Below, in pieces: positions 10,379 to 22,232 of a stretch of DNA of 64,000 nt. Made by a program: the position numbers and the translations under genes. Numbering within the stretch: position 1 is the stretch's first letter; every line of letters begins with the position of its first letter. Where the stretch lies: positions 22,285,669 through 22,349,668 of the forward strand of contig CM055092.1 of assembly GCA_029204225.1 (NCBI GenBank), in the 5' to 3' direction. The notes beneath the pieces were generated by a model, which had not been told where the DNA came from, searched no databases, and was given only the letters and a program-made list of their open reading frames with translations. The stretch comes from Diphasiastrum complanatum (Eukaryota; Streptophyta; Lycopodiopsida; Lycopodiales; Lycopodiaceae).

Positions 10379-10400
10379 TTTTTTTTTATGTTTGTAGGTG
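10354..10400 (+). other. Polypurine tract and start of a 3' LTR
   Basis: TGGGGGGAGAA at 10354-10363 is followed by TGCTTGTATTATAATT, a plausible LTR start beginning at 10365. The far end of the LTR was not located; a matching 5' LTR was not seen in the window. Confidence 0.5.
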
Positions 10401-12342
10401 GGAAAGGGGAAGGAAGATGGAAGAGGCCTAAGATGAGAGCAAAGGAGATGGAGAGCTAAACCCCATAGGCTTGTACTTGCTGTAGGTACAACTTGCAAGT
10501 ACAGCTTGTGTAGTACTTCCATCCTTCCCACCTCTTTCTTTTAATTCATAGCCAAGATTCAAATTTTCAACAAACTTTAATAGGCTTAAACTTTAAGCTT
10601 GAAACTTTACGAAGTCTAAATTCAAATTCACAAAAGTTTAATAGGTTGAAGATTAAGTTTAGAAAACTTTATAAACTTAGTGTTTAGTAAATTCTATAGA
10701 TTTAAAACTTTGTACAAAACTTTCCAAATAGTTTATAAAGAAGAAGGGATTTCTTGTTTTCATTAATAAAATAAAGAAAAACCCATTGAAGTACAAAGGC
10801 ATGTATATAAAAAGTGTAAAGGCCAAGGCGAATTGAAATAATGTACATCAACTATAATAAAGCAAAAATCTTACAACGCAGCTATTGAAAGCCTACTGCT
10901 AGATGTAAGTCACTAGCTAAGGTAGTTGCAAATTTAGGTAGTGTGGAAAACTGTGAAGCAGTCGTTCCTACAATTATGGCACGTTGAAGTATTGCAAGTG
11001 CTTGAGTGCGTTGTAAAGTGGTAGAAACTCGTTGATGATAATATGACATAATGATAGATCATGGTGAATCACGTCCTCGGAGTTTCACTACAAATCCTAC
11101 ACAAGAAAAGTCTAGCATGCAATCAGAACAATTTCAAATTTTGTCAATTTACTCACAAAACTAGAAAACTTCAAACGACTATAACTTTGGCGACAGTACA
11201 CCAAATCAGGTGTTGTAAAGCACAGTACGGAGGAAGACCAAGTGACCGACACACTTGCCACATCAGCCTATCACGGAGGCTTCACATGTGTGAGAACAGA
11301 GCATCAGAAATTTTGTACTAGGACGCACTTCAATCAGGCTATATGATCAAAAATCATGCAAACACCTCCCCAAGCCCAAAAGTGATGTTACCAATAGTCT
11401 TAAATGGCCTATTAGACTTCCTTGAAGCATTCATACATGTCCTAAGAAGCAGTATGGGCTGAGAACAAAGATTTCTTGGTTTGTAGAAGTCAAAATAGCT
11501 TCAAACTTGATGGACATGAAGCATAAGCCATCGACCACATCAATTTGCAGGTCTGATAGCTTGCTAGGAAGGTAAAAAGAAATGTTAACCATGCTATAAA
11601 AAAATTTAGAATGATCTCCTTATGGATTGGGAGCAATATATCCCCCAAAAACCACAAAAATAAGCTATTTTTTGGTCTTTTTTTACCTTCTACAAGCCCA
11701 ATTGATGGAATTATTGGCTCTAGCTTCAGGGACAGCTTCAAAAGACTTTGGTTCAACTCTTTACAAGCTCTACAAGTTGATTTACAGTCACCTACTATCC
11801 AACTTTATAAAAATACAAGCAAAAAGATGATTTTTTTGGCTATTTTCTGAAATTTTTTCTGCATTGTAAAATGGAAATTCATGACATGCAACTCTTTCTC
11901 TATCACAAGCAAACCAATTTATAGAATTACAGCCGTCTAATTGATCTGATATTGGTGGATTTTAGTTCTTACTATCAATTTTGATTCAAAAAGCATGAAA
12001 GAATCATAAATCATGAAAAGAACCAACATCCATCATTAATTTCATCATTAATGATCCCTAAAATGAAAGTACACTTGCTAGAAAATTCAAATCTGCATAA
12101 GATTTAAGCTACACAAGAAAAAGCTCCATAAAAGCAACACAAATTGGCTTTCTAGGACAATTTTCCATAAACGACAAAAAAATGTAGAGAGGCATGGATC
12201 TTAGCAACATGCAAATTGAAACTGGGAGAATCCACCAACTTGCACACTTGTTGTCCACCTGAATGAGAATACTAGTTGATCTCCACCAAAATTTCTGCTG
12301 AAAAGCAACACCTCTCCAAGTTTCACAATCTTCGTAAGCCTT
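10401..12342. other. AT-rich DNA, partly retroelement leader
   Basis: No gene recognised. About 10.4-10.75 kb probably belongs to the LTR beginning at 10365. The part next to 12342 would be the untranslated leader of a minus-strand element primed at 12343-12355. Confidence 0.35.
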
Positions 12343-12355
12343 GCTCTGATACCAA
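12343..12355 (-). other. Primer-binding site (tRNA-iMet) of a minus-strand LTR retroelement
   Basis: The minus strand reads TTGGTATCAGAGC, the standard plant retrotransposon primer-binding site. The LTR should lie on the high-coordinate side (from about 12356 upward, perhaps to 12.9 kb). The partner LTR was not found, so this looks like a 5' end fragment. Confidence 0.6.
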
Positions 12356-12962
12356 TGTAATGGAAAGCTCCACAAGATCCTGCTTACAAGACAAACACAA
12401 TACGGAGAAACCACCCAACCAAGTAGAAGCAATCAATCAAACTCTAGAAGCTTCACCCCCAAGCCAAGGATTAGGAAGCATGAAAGTAGAGTGAGAGTCT
12501 GGCAATGAATCAACCATATGATAGAGGAGTAGGGCGAGTTTGGCCTCCTTATATAAGGCTTAGAACCACATGTGCATATAGTAATGCAAGGTCCCAACTC
12601 CCCTATACACAGATTCCACTAGAATAAAGTCTCTATGCATGGATCCTCTATTCATAGATTGCTATTGATACTCAACACATGCACATACGGTTCCAAACCT
12701 TGTACTAACTCCATTTAGTGTGTTCTGGGCCTCACAAGGATATTAAGTACTTTCGGGTCACGTTCAGTATGAAGTGGCATAACTGATAGCTTGTTTCACT
12801 GAAGTACCGTGTATCCAAGACTAGGAGTATACTGAATCCTATGTACTGGTCATGGACATGACATTCACAACCTACTTTCCCTTAATAGAGATGCAATTTT
12901 ATTTTAGTCTTTCAAATTGAAAGTTTATTATCTTTAAAAACCTTGTAGCACCCTTCAGATTG

Positions 12963-13134
12963 AGTAAAAATAACGGCTTGTGCTTTACACATGTTGAGGC
13001 TTTAGAATGGGGGTCTCCCCATATTCTCATGCCGTCCGTCGGCTCCTACCTCATGCAGGCCCTCAAATAGAGGGAGACCCCCATTTTGAAGCTTCCCTAT
13101 ACAAAACATAGGCTTGGTGGGCCTTTGTTCTCTC
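12963..13134. repeat. 172-bp repeat with internal inverted repeat, copy 1
   Basis: This block and 14911-15082 have the same length with only a handful of substitutions (around CTCCTACCTCATG versus CTCTTGCCCGATG). Inside is an inverted repeat: AATGGGGGTCTCCC and, about 60 bp later, GGGAGACCCCCATT, so the centre can form a hairpin. This copy lies about 360 bp upstream of the dioxygenase start codon. It looks like a small non-autonomous element, but no terminal repeat or target duplication could be fixed. Confidence 0.8.
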
Positions 13135-13491
13135 CTCTGTCCAATAGCAACCATCATGATGTTCTTGCCACTTAAAAATTCAAATCTCACAAACTCCTTA
13201 AAAATTAGTGGCCCTACAATAGTGGAGATACTAGGGGGTAGTGCAGGCATCTTCACCTACCCGAAGTTAACATTTTTAATCCCAAGTCATCTGCCACATG
13301 GAGGCCTATCTTTTATTTCTAATGAGCATTGGGTTTATTGACAAATGGAAACACCCTTGAGATTCCCTTACATGGGCAATAGTACAAAAGACTAGACTTT
13401 TGATAGATGCATTTGTCATGTCATATATATCGTACACAAAGAGGCTGAATCTAAACGTGAGAAAGCAAGCTCGATACAAACACATTAAGCA

Positions 13492-16168
13492 ATGGCAGCG
13501 CATGTCCAGTGCCACACTATGAGAGCTGCTCTAAGGTACTCTACAGAAGGGATCATATGGAGTTCAATTGCTGCAGGCAAACCGGCCAGCAGTGTGGGAT
13601 CACTCAGAAGTCGCAAAGTGCTAAGCTCAACCCATAGATTCGATAAACTAAGAGTTATCAGTCAGACCAACAGATCATGGAGAGACAATCATCTGGGAGT
13701 CTCAGCTTCTCTCAAGCCTTTGAATGCACTTAAACTCCAAAACGAGGCAAATAGTCTGCAACTGGGGCCTTATCATGCACCCAACTGGTATGCTGGTGTC
13801 GACAACATAACACTTGAAGATAGCATCATGCAAAACAACCTTCCCATCATAGACTTTGCAGGCATCAATGGAACCGAGCGTCCCCAGATCATAGGAGAGG
13901 TGGGTCGTGCACTGGAGGAATATTGCTTTTTCTATGCCATCAATCATGGGGTGGGTCACATAGAAAAGCTTGAAAGCGAATGCAAAAAATTCTTTGAACT
14001 TCCCTTGGAAGAGAAAATGTTGTACATGGCAAACCCGGGTATTAGAACTGAAGGTTACTACAACTTCAAGGTTACTAACTTCAAAGAGAATCCTGGATTC
14101 TGGAAAGAGACTTTACGTTGCAAGACTTTGCCCCCATATGTCAGGGACCTTACCAAATGGCCACCCCAAGTGAGGTAGGTTGGTGTACACCCATCTATGC
14201 ACTCCACATCATTTCATGCATGCTATAATTTTCCTTGAGAGATTTTTTCTGACATGATTTTCGATGATGTACCATTAGCAGGCAGACCATACTTGACTCT
14301 AGCTTGGATTATGCTGCATTTTGTCAAAGCATCTTGACTATCATTTCTGAAAGTCTTGGGCTACCACCTTCATACATAAATGATTCGATCACGGAGCCCA
14401 CTACTGCATTTGTGCCCACGTATTATCAAGCCCGTAACTGGGAGAAAGAGGGGGAGCCCAATCCAATAAGTCTTGTAGCTCACACAGACATCTCCCTGAT
14501 CACAGTGATTGCCCAAGAAAATGTATCGCATCCAGCATTGCAATATCTGTTGAAGGGTGAATGGGTGAACTGCAAACCCATTCCTAATTCTCTTATTGTC
14601 ATCACGGGTGACCAATTGGAGGTAGGCATTTACTATCCCGAACAGATGCTGTAAAATTTTATCATAACTTTAGGCAGCCATGTGAGAAGAAAACCAACAA
14701 AGTACAGGAATGGATGTGGCATAATTTATTAAAAATCTTTATTATAAAATTTTGACGTTTGTTTTAAGATGGGGGATCATCTAGCCCCGGGAGATCCCTG
14801 CCTCTTTGATTGTTACTTTTCAGACATTGTAAAGCGACGAAGTAAAGCGCATGAGAACAGGGTAAACGTGGGGAACAAGCATGGGTATGTGTAAAACAAG
14901 GGGAACGTAAAGTAAAAATAACGGCTTGTGCTTTACACATGTTGAGGCTTTAGAATGGGGGTCTCCCCATATTCTCATGCCGTCCGTCGGCTCTTGCCCG
15001 ATGCAGGCCCTCAAATAGAGGGAGACCCCCATTTTGAAGCCTCCCTATACAAAACATAGGCTTGGTGGGCCTTTGTTCTCTCTCATCAATCTAACATGTG
15101 TGATTCATAATCTTAAAAACTTTCAAAATTGCATTGTTTTGAAGTTTATAACTTCAAAGTGTTGAAGTATAGAATTTTGAATTAAAACTTTTAGCAAACT
15201 TCGATAAAGCTGAGTCATAAGAGCACGATTCAAAATGAATTCATGAGGGAGGAATGTTTGCAAGTTCAAAAGAAAATTTTCTCCTAAGCCAACCAAGTAA
15301 GCTCCAAAGCCTTAGAACTTCAAAAATCAAACTTAAAGTTGGAAAACATAAAGTTTCAATGTTAGAGTTTCTTCTCTATTAAACATAAAGCTTATGTACC
15401 TATCCATGGCATGGTGGATATAATCTTAGCTCTTGGGTTTATCCACCCAAGCTCTAGTCCCCATATTCCCCATATGCACTTATGATGGCATCTCATATAC
15501 CCTTGTTTTCACTTAGTAGGACAAAGTTTGAGGGTTGATGGGCAAAAGTTTATGGTTTGTCTCACGATTGTTTCTTGGATGAAGTTTAAAGGTTGCTTTT
15601 TGACTACATTGTTGTTGCTTTTCGTCTACACGCATTTACCTCGCCTTTAAAGAATGATGTACATACTATCCGTGTATAAAAATAATTGTCCCTATTGTAA
15701 ATGTTGTCCATGTATGCTAGATTCAAGTATTAGCTTGTACAAGAAGCATTCAAAGCTTCACAAGCTTGAAGTCTAAGCTTAATTCTACATTTCTAAGCTT
15801 TATTAGATTAGGACTTTTCATTGTTATTCTTTTTGTCTTCCATTTATCATACACATTCATTTAACAAATCTCTCCCTCAGGTTCTTTCAAATGGGAGATA
15901 CATAAGTGGCATTCATCGTGTGATGACAAGCAAAGATGTTACACGCTTTTCAAATATACTTGGATATGGGAATTCAAACTTGACTCGAGTATCTCCAGCA
16001 CCTAAACTTATTGATGAGGCCCATCCTCAGCTCTATAGGGAATACTTGGTGGAGGAACGCATAGAAGACGTGTATGTAAATGGAAAAGTCTTGGACAAGG
16101 AGTTTTATTTGTTAAAAAGCCCTCCTTCGAACCATGCTCAAGTTGATTGTGACCCATCTATGCAATAA
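13492..16168 (+). CDS. Fe(II)/2-oxoglutarate-dependent dioxygenase, plant DOXC type, three exons
   Basis: Coding exons are 13492-14174, 14282-14621 and 15881-16168. Donors are GTAGGT and GTAGGC; acceptors are TTAGCAG and CCCTCAG. The joined frame is 436 residues. Residues 1 to ~85 are a Ser/Arg-rich extension, possibly an organelle-targeting presequence. The N-terminal DIOX_N region follows (LPIIDFAGINGTERPQIIGE, YCFFYAINHGV). The C-terminal jelly roll carries the iron ligands HTD (LVAHTDISLIT, exon 2) and the distal His (NGRYISGIHRVM, exon 3). The 2-oxoglutarate-binding Arg is in TRFSNILG. All key residues are present, so the enzyme should be active. Substrates in this superfamily include flavonoids, gibberellins and alkaloids; the sequence does not tell which. 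Intron 1 is 107 bp; intron 2 (1259 bp) contains a 172-bp repeat also found upstream of the gene. Confidence 0.9.
14911..15082. repeat. 172-bp repeat with internal inverted repeat, copy 2 (in intron 2)
   Basis: Second copy of the block at 12963-13134, same orientation and same length, lying in intron 2 of the dioxygenase. The two copies bracket exons 1 and 2. Confidence 0.8.
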
Positions 16169-17040
16169 TTTATGACTCAAGTTGGGTCTCTAATTTAAAA
16201 ACTCTTCTCAAAGTTGGGTGTTTTTTTTTTAAGAAAATTGATTGTCTATTTTTTAGACATGATGAGGGGTTTAGCAGGTTACCACAAGTTATGTTTTGAT
16301 TTGCAACCCAGTTATGGAAGATAATAATTGTGATAGTTATATATTTTAAATTTAGTTTTTTCATCTAGATTTGTTTAAATTTGTAGTAATGCACATAACA
16401 TAGTAATATTAATGTGTCCACTTCATTTGCTACATTGATGGAATGTGATTACAAGTGTTGAGAATGGACACAAATATGCATACAAAGTGCATGTTATTGT
16501 GCATATGACATCACATATTATCTGAGTGATATGTTTCTACAAAGAAGAAAGAATATATTGTCTCGTTTAAACCTACATGTGCGTGAAATACTTTTGTTTT
16601 GTTTTTTTGGGAAGAAAATGAGACCATTGGACAACTTGGAACTGTGAATCGGGTAAAATCTATTAGTATTAATAACAAACACAATCTCTCATACTAGTGT
16701 AAAATTAAGAAGAATGTCCCTTCACTCCTATGTCACATCCATGTACAAACATCACGAACCACATGTAAAAAAGCAACATTAGAAAAAATAGCATATGATC
16801 TGGAGCTTTGTGTTAGGTAAGTTTCTATGATTGAGATTGCACATAACACTGATTTTCAACCAGCCTAATAAAATCAAACTGATTATCATGCATATGATCA
16901 CAAGAAAAAGATAATAATCACAAAGAACAGACAAGATATAGGGAACAAATATCTCACTTGTGTATTCTATATCAAAATATACGTTGTACGTATAGTTCAC
17001 ATGAGTGATATAACAGAAAATTATAAGTCGTGTTTTCTTA
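16169..17040. other. 3' flank of the dioxygenase gene and AT-rich intergenic DNA
   Basis: The first part is probably 3' UTR. No other feature seen. Confidence 0.35.
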
Positions 17041-17215
17041 AGTATCATATCAGAGAGATTTTTGGTGCCTAAAGCTTTGAAAATAGCAATGGCAAGGAGA
17101 CCTAGATCTACAGTTGAGTCTGTGATTCTTTACAATGAGAAAGACGAAGCTGATAACTGGAAGCCAACAAAATATACGAAGAATTCGTGGGTGTTGTTGC
17201 ATCCATCATCAATGC
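17041..17215 (+). repeat. 175-bp duplicated exon-like segment, copy 1
   Basis: Closely matches 18029-18200. In one frame it reads RRPRSTVESVILYNEKDEA then WKPTKYTKNSWVLLH, which looks like protein-coding sequence of a host-type gene. This copy is isolated: it is followed by a C-rich stretch and copia sequence. Confidence 0.7.
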
Positions 17216-17620
17216 GATCATCAATGTCTCTCCCCCCCTCCCCTCCCCCCCCAATCAGAGTCTATGTATCCCAAGATTTTATTTTCTACGACATTGTAAT
17301 GCAATGCATGATACACGGTTCATTCTAGGTATCTGATTACTGTTTTGTATTAGAGGAGTTTCAAAGTAAAATGAAAAAAACCCTTTGTAAAGATACATTT
17401 ATTTTTTTTTCTAGTTTCAACTGTCACCTGGCCCAATCACAATGCACAAATTTGAAATCTACGTAACGTAGTTCAAATAAACTGAGAAATTAAAATACAT
17501 TATAGAAACCTTTGAAAATTGTGTCCGAGTAGCATGGACATATCCCATTGGTTTGCTCTTCCTGCCTGACACGTGCTAGTCTGACCCGCAAGTTAAATTT
17601 ACTTAACTATGCTGGTTAGT

Positions 17621-17966
17621 ATAATGAAATGTTTCACTCTGACTCAACACTAATGACAGAGACAGACGGCTCGAAGACATTCTGTTCGTGCCTACTCTGC
17701 AACAAGACTTGCTTTCTATAGCAAGAATAGCAGATGCAGGGATGCGTGTGACGTTTTCTGACGAAGCATGCAATGTGATTGATGCCAGTACCAGTACTCT
17801 GATCACTCAAGGTAGAAGGAAAGAAAACCTATATCATTTGAAGGTATGCCTACTTGCAGATCAGGTGCATCAGTCTCATGATGACTCGCCTGACACTCTG
17901 TGGCACAGAAAGAAGACTCTGCCACATGAACTCAATGGCCCTTTACTTAGTATATGGTATGCATAG
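17621..17966 (+). pseudogene. Ty1/copia GAG-pre-integrase fragment
   Basis: The frame shows the typical pre-integrase pattern: VPTLQQDLLSIARIADAGMR, VTFSDEACNVIDA, a basic QGRRKENLYHLK, and then DTLWHRK, the start of the LWHRRLGH motif. A frameshift and truncation follow. It lies between the two copies of the exon-like duplication (17041 and 18029). Confidence 0.75.
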
Positions 17967-18028
17967 TAACTGTGACTACGGTGGCATTCACATTAGATTA
18001 AATGTGATACAAAAAATTAAAATTAAGT

Positions 18029-18200
18029 ATCATATCAGAGAGATTTTTGGTGCCCAAAGCTTTGAAAATAGCAAATGGCAAGGAGACCCAAATCTACAGT
18101 TGAGTCTTTGATTCTTTACAATGAGAAAGATGAAGCTGTTAATTGGAAGCCAGCAAAATATACGAAGAATTCGTGGGTGTTGTTGCATCAATCATCAAAT
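18029..18200 (+). repeat. Duplicated exon-like segment, copy 2
   Basis: Second copy of 17041-17215; here the reading frame NEKDEA..WKPAKYTKNSWVLLH leads toward the decayed gene at 18.45-19.16 kb. This is probably the original position. Confidence 0.7.
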
Positions 18201-18449
18201 GGCAATTTTCGATAGAAGAAAAGGACAAAATGACATACAAATCTTACTGGAAAGCAGAAATTCTTCGGGGGATCACTCAATATCAGAAGTCTTAGTACAA
18301 CATGTATATATGCATTCAAAAATAAAAGTACAAGATATGAATCCTCATGATCATCGGGTAACTGTAAGTATATTAAAACGTATGCACTCTACTGCAATCA
18401 TAGGTGATTTTATTGATGCTCTTCATATTACGATTTAGATGCTTCAACA

Positions 18450-19160
18450 TTTTGTTTTTTTTTTCAGATTTATCCATCATGCATAAGTGAATGGGAGCCA
18501 GCACAATCACTTGCAGGAACATTGGACATGATTCACTCTGATGTTGGAAAGCTGCAATACAGAGGAAGAAGTCCAAAGGAACTTGCAAATTGTGGTATAT
18601 GTTTTTATGAATCTTTATATATGCCACAAATGGATGGAGGTTTTGGCATGCTCGAAGCAATTCCATTGCCTAGTTTTCAGAGTGATGAGTGGCCTACTCT
18701 TGACAGTATTGTTTCTGAATCCTTCAGATGCAAGCTACTCGTTGATGTTAGAAATGCTATGAAGATAAGTACGGGCTCAAAAATTGTTCACCTAAGTTGA
18801 TTTATCTCATTGCATATATTTGTTGATTTTTTCACAAGTGCTAGTGTTCGTAGGACACCAACTTTATTTGTTTGCAAAGATTTATCAGATGAGACTTTGT
18901 CAGATCTCATGAAGCAAGGTTGGGATAGTAAAACAAATATGACATAGAATGCAGGATTAAAAAGTCGTCAATGATCTTCCATTATCATATCAAAAAAGAA
19001 ATGCTCAGTCTCACATTTAGCTATCAGAGACACAAGAAAATTGAAGGTACATGGCTACCATTGGATCAAGACTTTGAACTAAATGGTCACTCAAACCGAA
19101 TGGAGATAAGCATTATCTACAATGAGGAATATTTGACTATGGTTGAGGTTGAAGCTTGAT
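18450..19160 (+). pseudogene. Decayed host-type gene, family not recognised
   Basis: After a splice-acceptor-like TTTTTTTCAG (18458-18467) an open frame reads IYPSCISEWEPAQSLAGTL and continues through KLQYRGRSPKELANCGICFY and IPLPSFQSDEWPTLDSIVSE to a stop near 18800. Further matching-looking pieces follow in other frames: TPTLFVCKDLSDETLSDLMK (about 18858) and IEGTWLPLDQDFELNGHS..MEISIIYNEEYLTMVEVEA (about 19040-19156). The composition is that of an ordinary cellular protein, not a transposon. The frames are interrupted by stops between the pieces, so this is either a pseudogene or several small exons with introns I cannot place. I do not recognise the family with confidence. Confidence 0.45.
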
Positions 19161-20677
19161 TTTATCATAACAGAGCTCATGCTATTACAAACCAATCTAC
19201 CAACATATTTTAGATTTATCATCAACGGAAGACTCGTAAGTATTCTATGTTTATTGCCATTTCAAAATAGTACAAATAATTGAAAATGACATAATTTACA
19301 ATTGCACATTCACTAATATTTGTCATGTCACAGATGCGAAAAAGACAGGAGCTGATAACGTGCTGCAAAAGTCTACCTACAACAATCACCATTGTGGAAG
19401 AACAATAGTTTCAAATAAAGCTTAGTAAAAATTTGTGTATAGACTCTTTAATTCAATAAATGAAAGCCCAAGTTGGGCATCAATACATGTATTTTGTGCT
19501 CCCAAATTCATAAAATGGAGTAGCACTTGATATACCAATGTATATTTTCCAATTAATTCTATGCATGTGTCTATACATGTGCAATCTATATCTGTTCTGT
19601 GCTATCTATATTTTTCTGATCTTTATTTAAAATAATAACATCATTCTTAGCACCATCATCAACAATGGGAGGCTGGAGCCTTGCCCTCACCAGTATGCCT
19701 AGGATAATTTTTTGTCTATACCTGTACACCTGGCTTGATGTGTATTCAGCTGAGTGTAAACTGCAAGATAGAACATTCATGTATGGTAATGGCTAAAAAA
19801 ATCAACATAATAGAAAAACTAATGACATTTCCAAAACCAAGAATAAACATAATAAATTACCTTTGAAATATCAACATCCTCTTGAAGGTTGAACCACTCA
19901 AAAAATAACTTTGCATTATATAAAGTGCACCACCCACAACTGAATGAATCATTTTGTTGGGGTGACTGCAAAAACATTCAGCACACAAGAAAGCAAGTAA
20001 GAAACAGAATGAATTAGAATGAACCAAATACATTAGAATACTGATTTCAAAATGTTGTTAAGAAAGATAAAATTTACCTCCAAACTGACGATCTACCAAT
20101 CAGTTGAATGGAGAACATCTGTTGGAATATATTTACTTAAATATGGCAAGTATATATTTACATCCTTATGCGTATTGCTAGCCGAGTTCATCTTGACACA
20201 AAATACTTTAACAGTATTATCTACAAATTTCTTAATAGAGATTAGGTTTAAACTCCAGTGCTCACTGCAACATAAGATAGAAAGTCCATTAGCTGCAATT
20301 CTGAAAACTATTTCCATTGATAATGCCAATGATAAAGCATTAAACAGCAAGAAGCATTTAACATATCTCACTTGGTATGATAAGGCACGAGTAGATATTT
20401 TGTTGTTGGTGTGAATCCACTAGTCAGACACTGTGCCAAAGTGTCATTATTCTCCTTGAAGGCCTGAAGCAAAAAGTTACTGAGCACCAACAATTCATTG
20501 GATGAATCTCTTGCAATGTCATATTACAGAAGTGTAATCCCAGATTTATCATAGGATCACTAATAGAAGCCTGTCTATTTTTTAGATCCAAACAATCAAT
20601 AACACTATAGTTTATATTGAAGTCAAGTTCCTCTAATCTAAAACAAAATGGAACTCCAATTCTATCTACAGCATCGG
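19161..20677. other. AT-rich intergenic DNA
   Basis: No gene or repeat recognised; open frames here are short and of low-complexity composition. Confidence 0.35.
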
Positions 20678-21370
20678 CTATGTCACTCTCAAATTAAAAT
20701 AATCATCCAGATTTAAATATGTATAAAAATTTGAAATAGGAGGAGGAGGTGGATGAGCAGTATCTACAGGAATAACAGGATTATGCAAAATTAATGTAGC
20801 TATATTTACAATCGTATCTAGTGCAGCAGTATCTACATTACCAATGGGGTTAGGTTGAGGCAAATTTGTGGTATTGGCCCTCCTAACTTTCTTCGGGGCT
20901 CTCTTGGGGGCTGGCTACTTCCTAGGCTGCTTGGTAGGGAGGTCTGCTCTATCTAATGGACTAGGTCTGGGAGTAGTCGGCTGATACATGTGTAACTTGG
21001 AATATCTTTTCCGCATCCTTATCAGTAGTTGGAAATCCTTAGGCATAATGGTTACTCTCTTAGCATATATAGCTAGCAAAAATGAATCTTCAAAAAAAAG
21101 GCTCATATAGTCCTCAGCAGCCTCTTGAAGGCACTGAAGAGCCGAGGGAGTGAACCTGACAAATTGTTTGAGATCATTCCTGGTAATATGGCAGACAACA
21201 CGATAAAATGGAACTCTCTGAATCAGCAGATTGGTATACTTACGAATATCAGAGAGCCACCTGCTGCGGTTGCACCTTCTAGTTCGAACGGGAGGGGTAA
21301 TGGCAACGGCAGGGGCTGAGGATGTACCAACAGAGAAGAATTTCCTCTTCGTCTGTTTTCTCCTCTCCAT
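20678..21370 (-). CDS. Divergent histone H3-like protein with long C-terminal tail, one in-frame stop
   Basis: From the ATG at 21370 the frame reads MERRKQTKRKFF, recalling the H3 N terminus (ARTKQTARK): the Lys4- and Lys9-like positions remain, but A1, T3, A7 and S10 differ. Residues ~40-121 are a recognisable H3 fold: IRKYTNLLIQRVPFYRVV (alpha-N/alpha-1), RFTPSALQCLQEAAEDY (alpha-2), FEDSFLLAIYAKRVTIMPKD and FQLLIRMRKR (loop 2/alpha-3). Loop 1 (ITRNDLKQFVRFTP) is one residue longer than in canonical H3, and EAAEDY and KDFQL are typical of plant CENH3. The N tail is shorter than usual and the core is very diverged. After residue 151 a TAG (20917-20915) interrupts, but the same frame stays open with a basic, H1-like PAPKRAPKKVRRA and a Pro-rich tail until 20678. 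There are no introns. It could be a decayed or retroposed H3/CENH3 copy, or a captured gene under new selection. Confidence 0.75.
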
Positions 21371-22232
21371 AGAGGTATTTTGAGGGATATTGCACTTGTG
21401 CATGATCAGCAAGATAGGAAGGGGAGGGGTCCAAAGCGTTTCCAGAGGAGCGATATGTACAAAAATTATGTACGGTATATCAAACTTGTGCGAGGGAAGT
21501 ATAAATGAGATCAGTCACTATAGAACAGAGGCGCACAAGTGCGATATGCGGAGACACGTATGCAAGAATATTGGACCTCTACGAGGGGAAGGCAGTATGT
21601 AAAATAGCAAATATGAAGGTGGCGCACAAGTGCGATATGCGGACAAAAAAGAAAAGTGAAAAAAATGCCTCGTAGTTTGTGAATTATATATCCGGGTACA
21701 CACGTGTGAAAGCACGTCTTGTCGCACATGCGAACTATCAAATCGTTAAGAAGTGACACGTCGCGACTGTCCAACCAATGATTTGGCAACACAAGTCAGG
21801 GTGTCATCTCTCACGTGTGCGATCGTACGTATGAATATAAAAACAACACTTGTTGTCCATCCAACCAATGAACACCAGACATGTGTCCACATGTCATTTC
21901 ACACATGTCCAGCTGTCACTTCACACGTGCCAAAGCGTGCGGACTAATCGAGAGCCAACACGTGTCCGTTGACCGTTGCCCGCACGTGTGAAAAAAATTA
22001 CTATAAAAGGCACGCAACCCGATTAATTTTTTGCTTTATTTTTTTTGAATTTCACGGCATATCGCTCTTGTGTGCGTGCTTTGTGTTGCCTGTAATTTCT
22101 TGATCTTTACCTGCGCATAAGTGCAATATCCCAGTTCTATCTACCATACATATCCCTCTTGTGCGCGCTCTTTACAATTTTTTTTTCTCGTATTGTCCCC
22201 CTCGTGCACAAGTGCGATATCTGCCATAGTAC
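21371..22232. promoter_or_regulatory. Shared upstream region of two divergent ORFs, rich in a repeated motif and CACGTG boxes
   Basis: The stretch between the H3-like frame (minus) and the ORF at 22233 (plus) contains a recurring sequence close to GCACAAGTGCGATAT. GGCGCACAAGTGCGATATGC occurs near 21533 and again near 21619. Variants occur near 22102 and 22205, and in reverse orientation near 21473, 22056 and 22150. Between them are several CACGTG cores (near 21703, 21813, 21918, 21959, 21983), the plant G-box. The TATAAAAGGC at about 22002 could be a TATA box for the plus-strand ORF. Function is inferred from position and motif density only. Confidence 0.5.
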
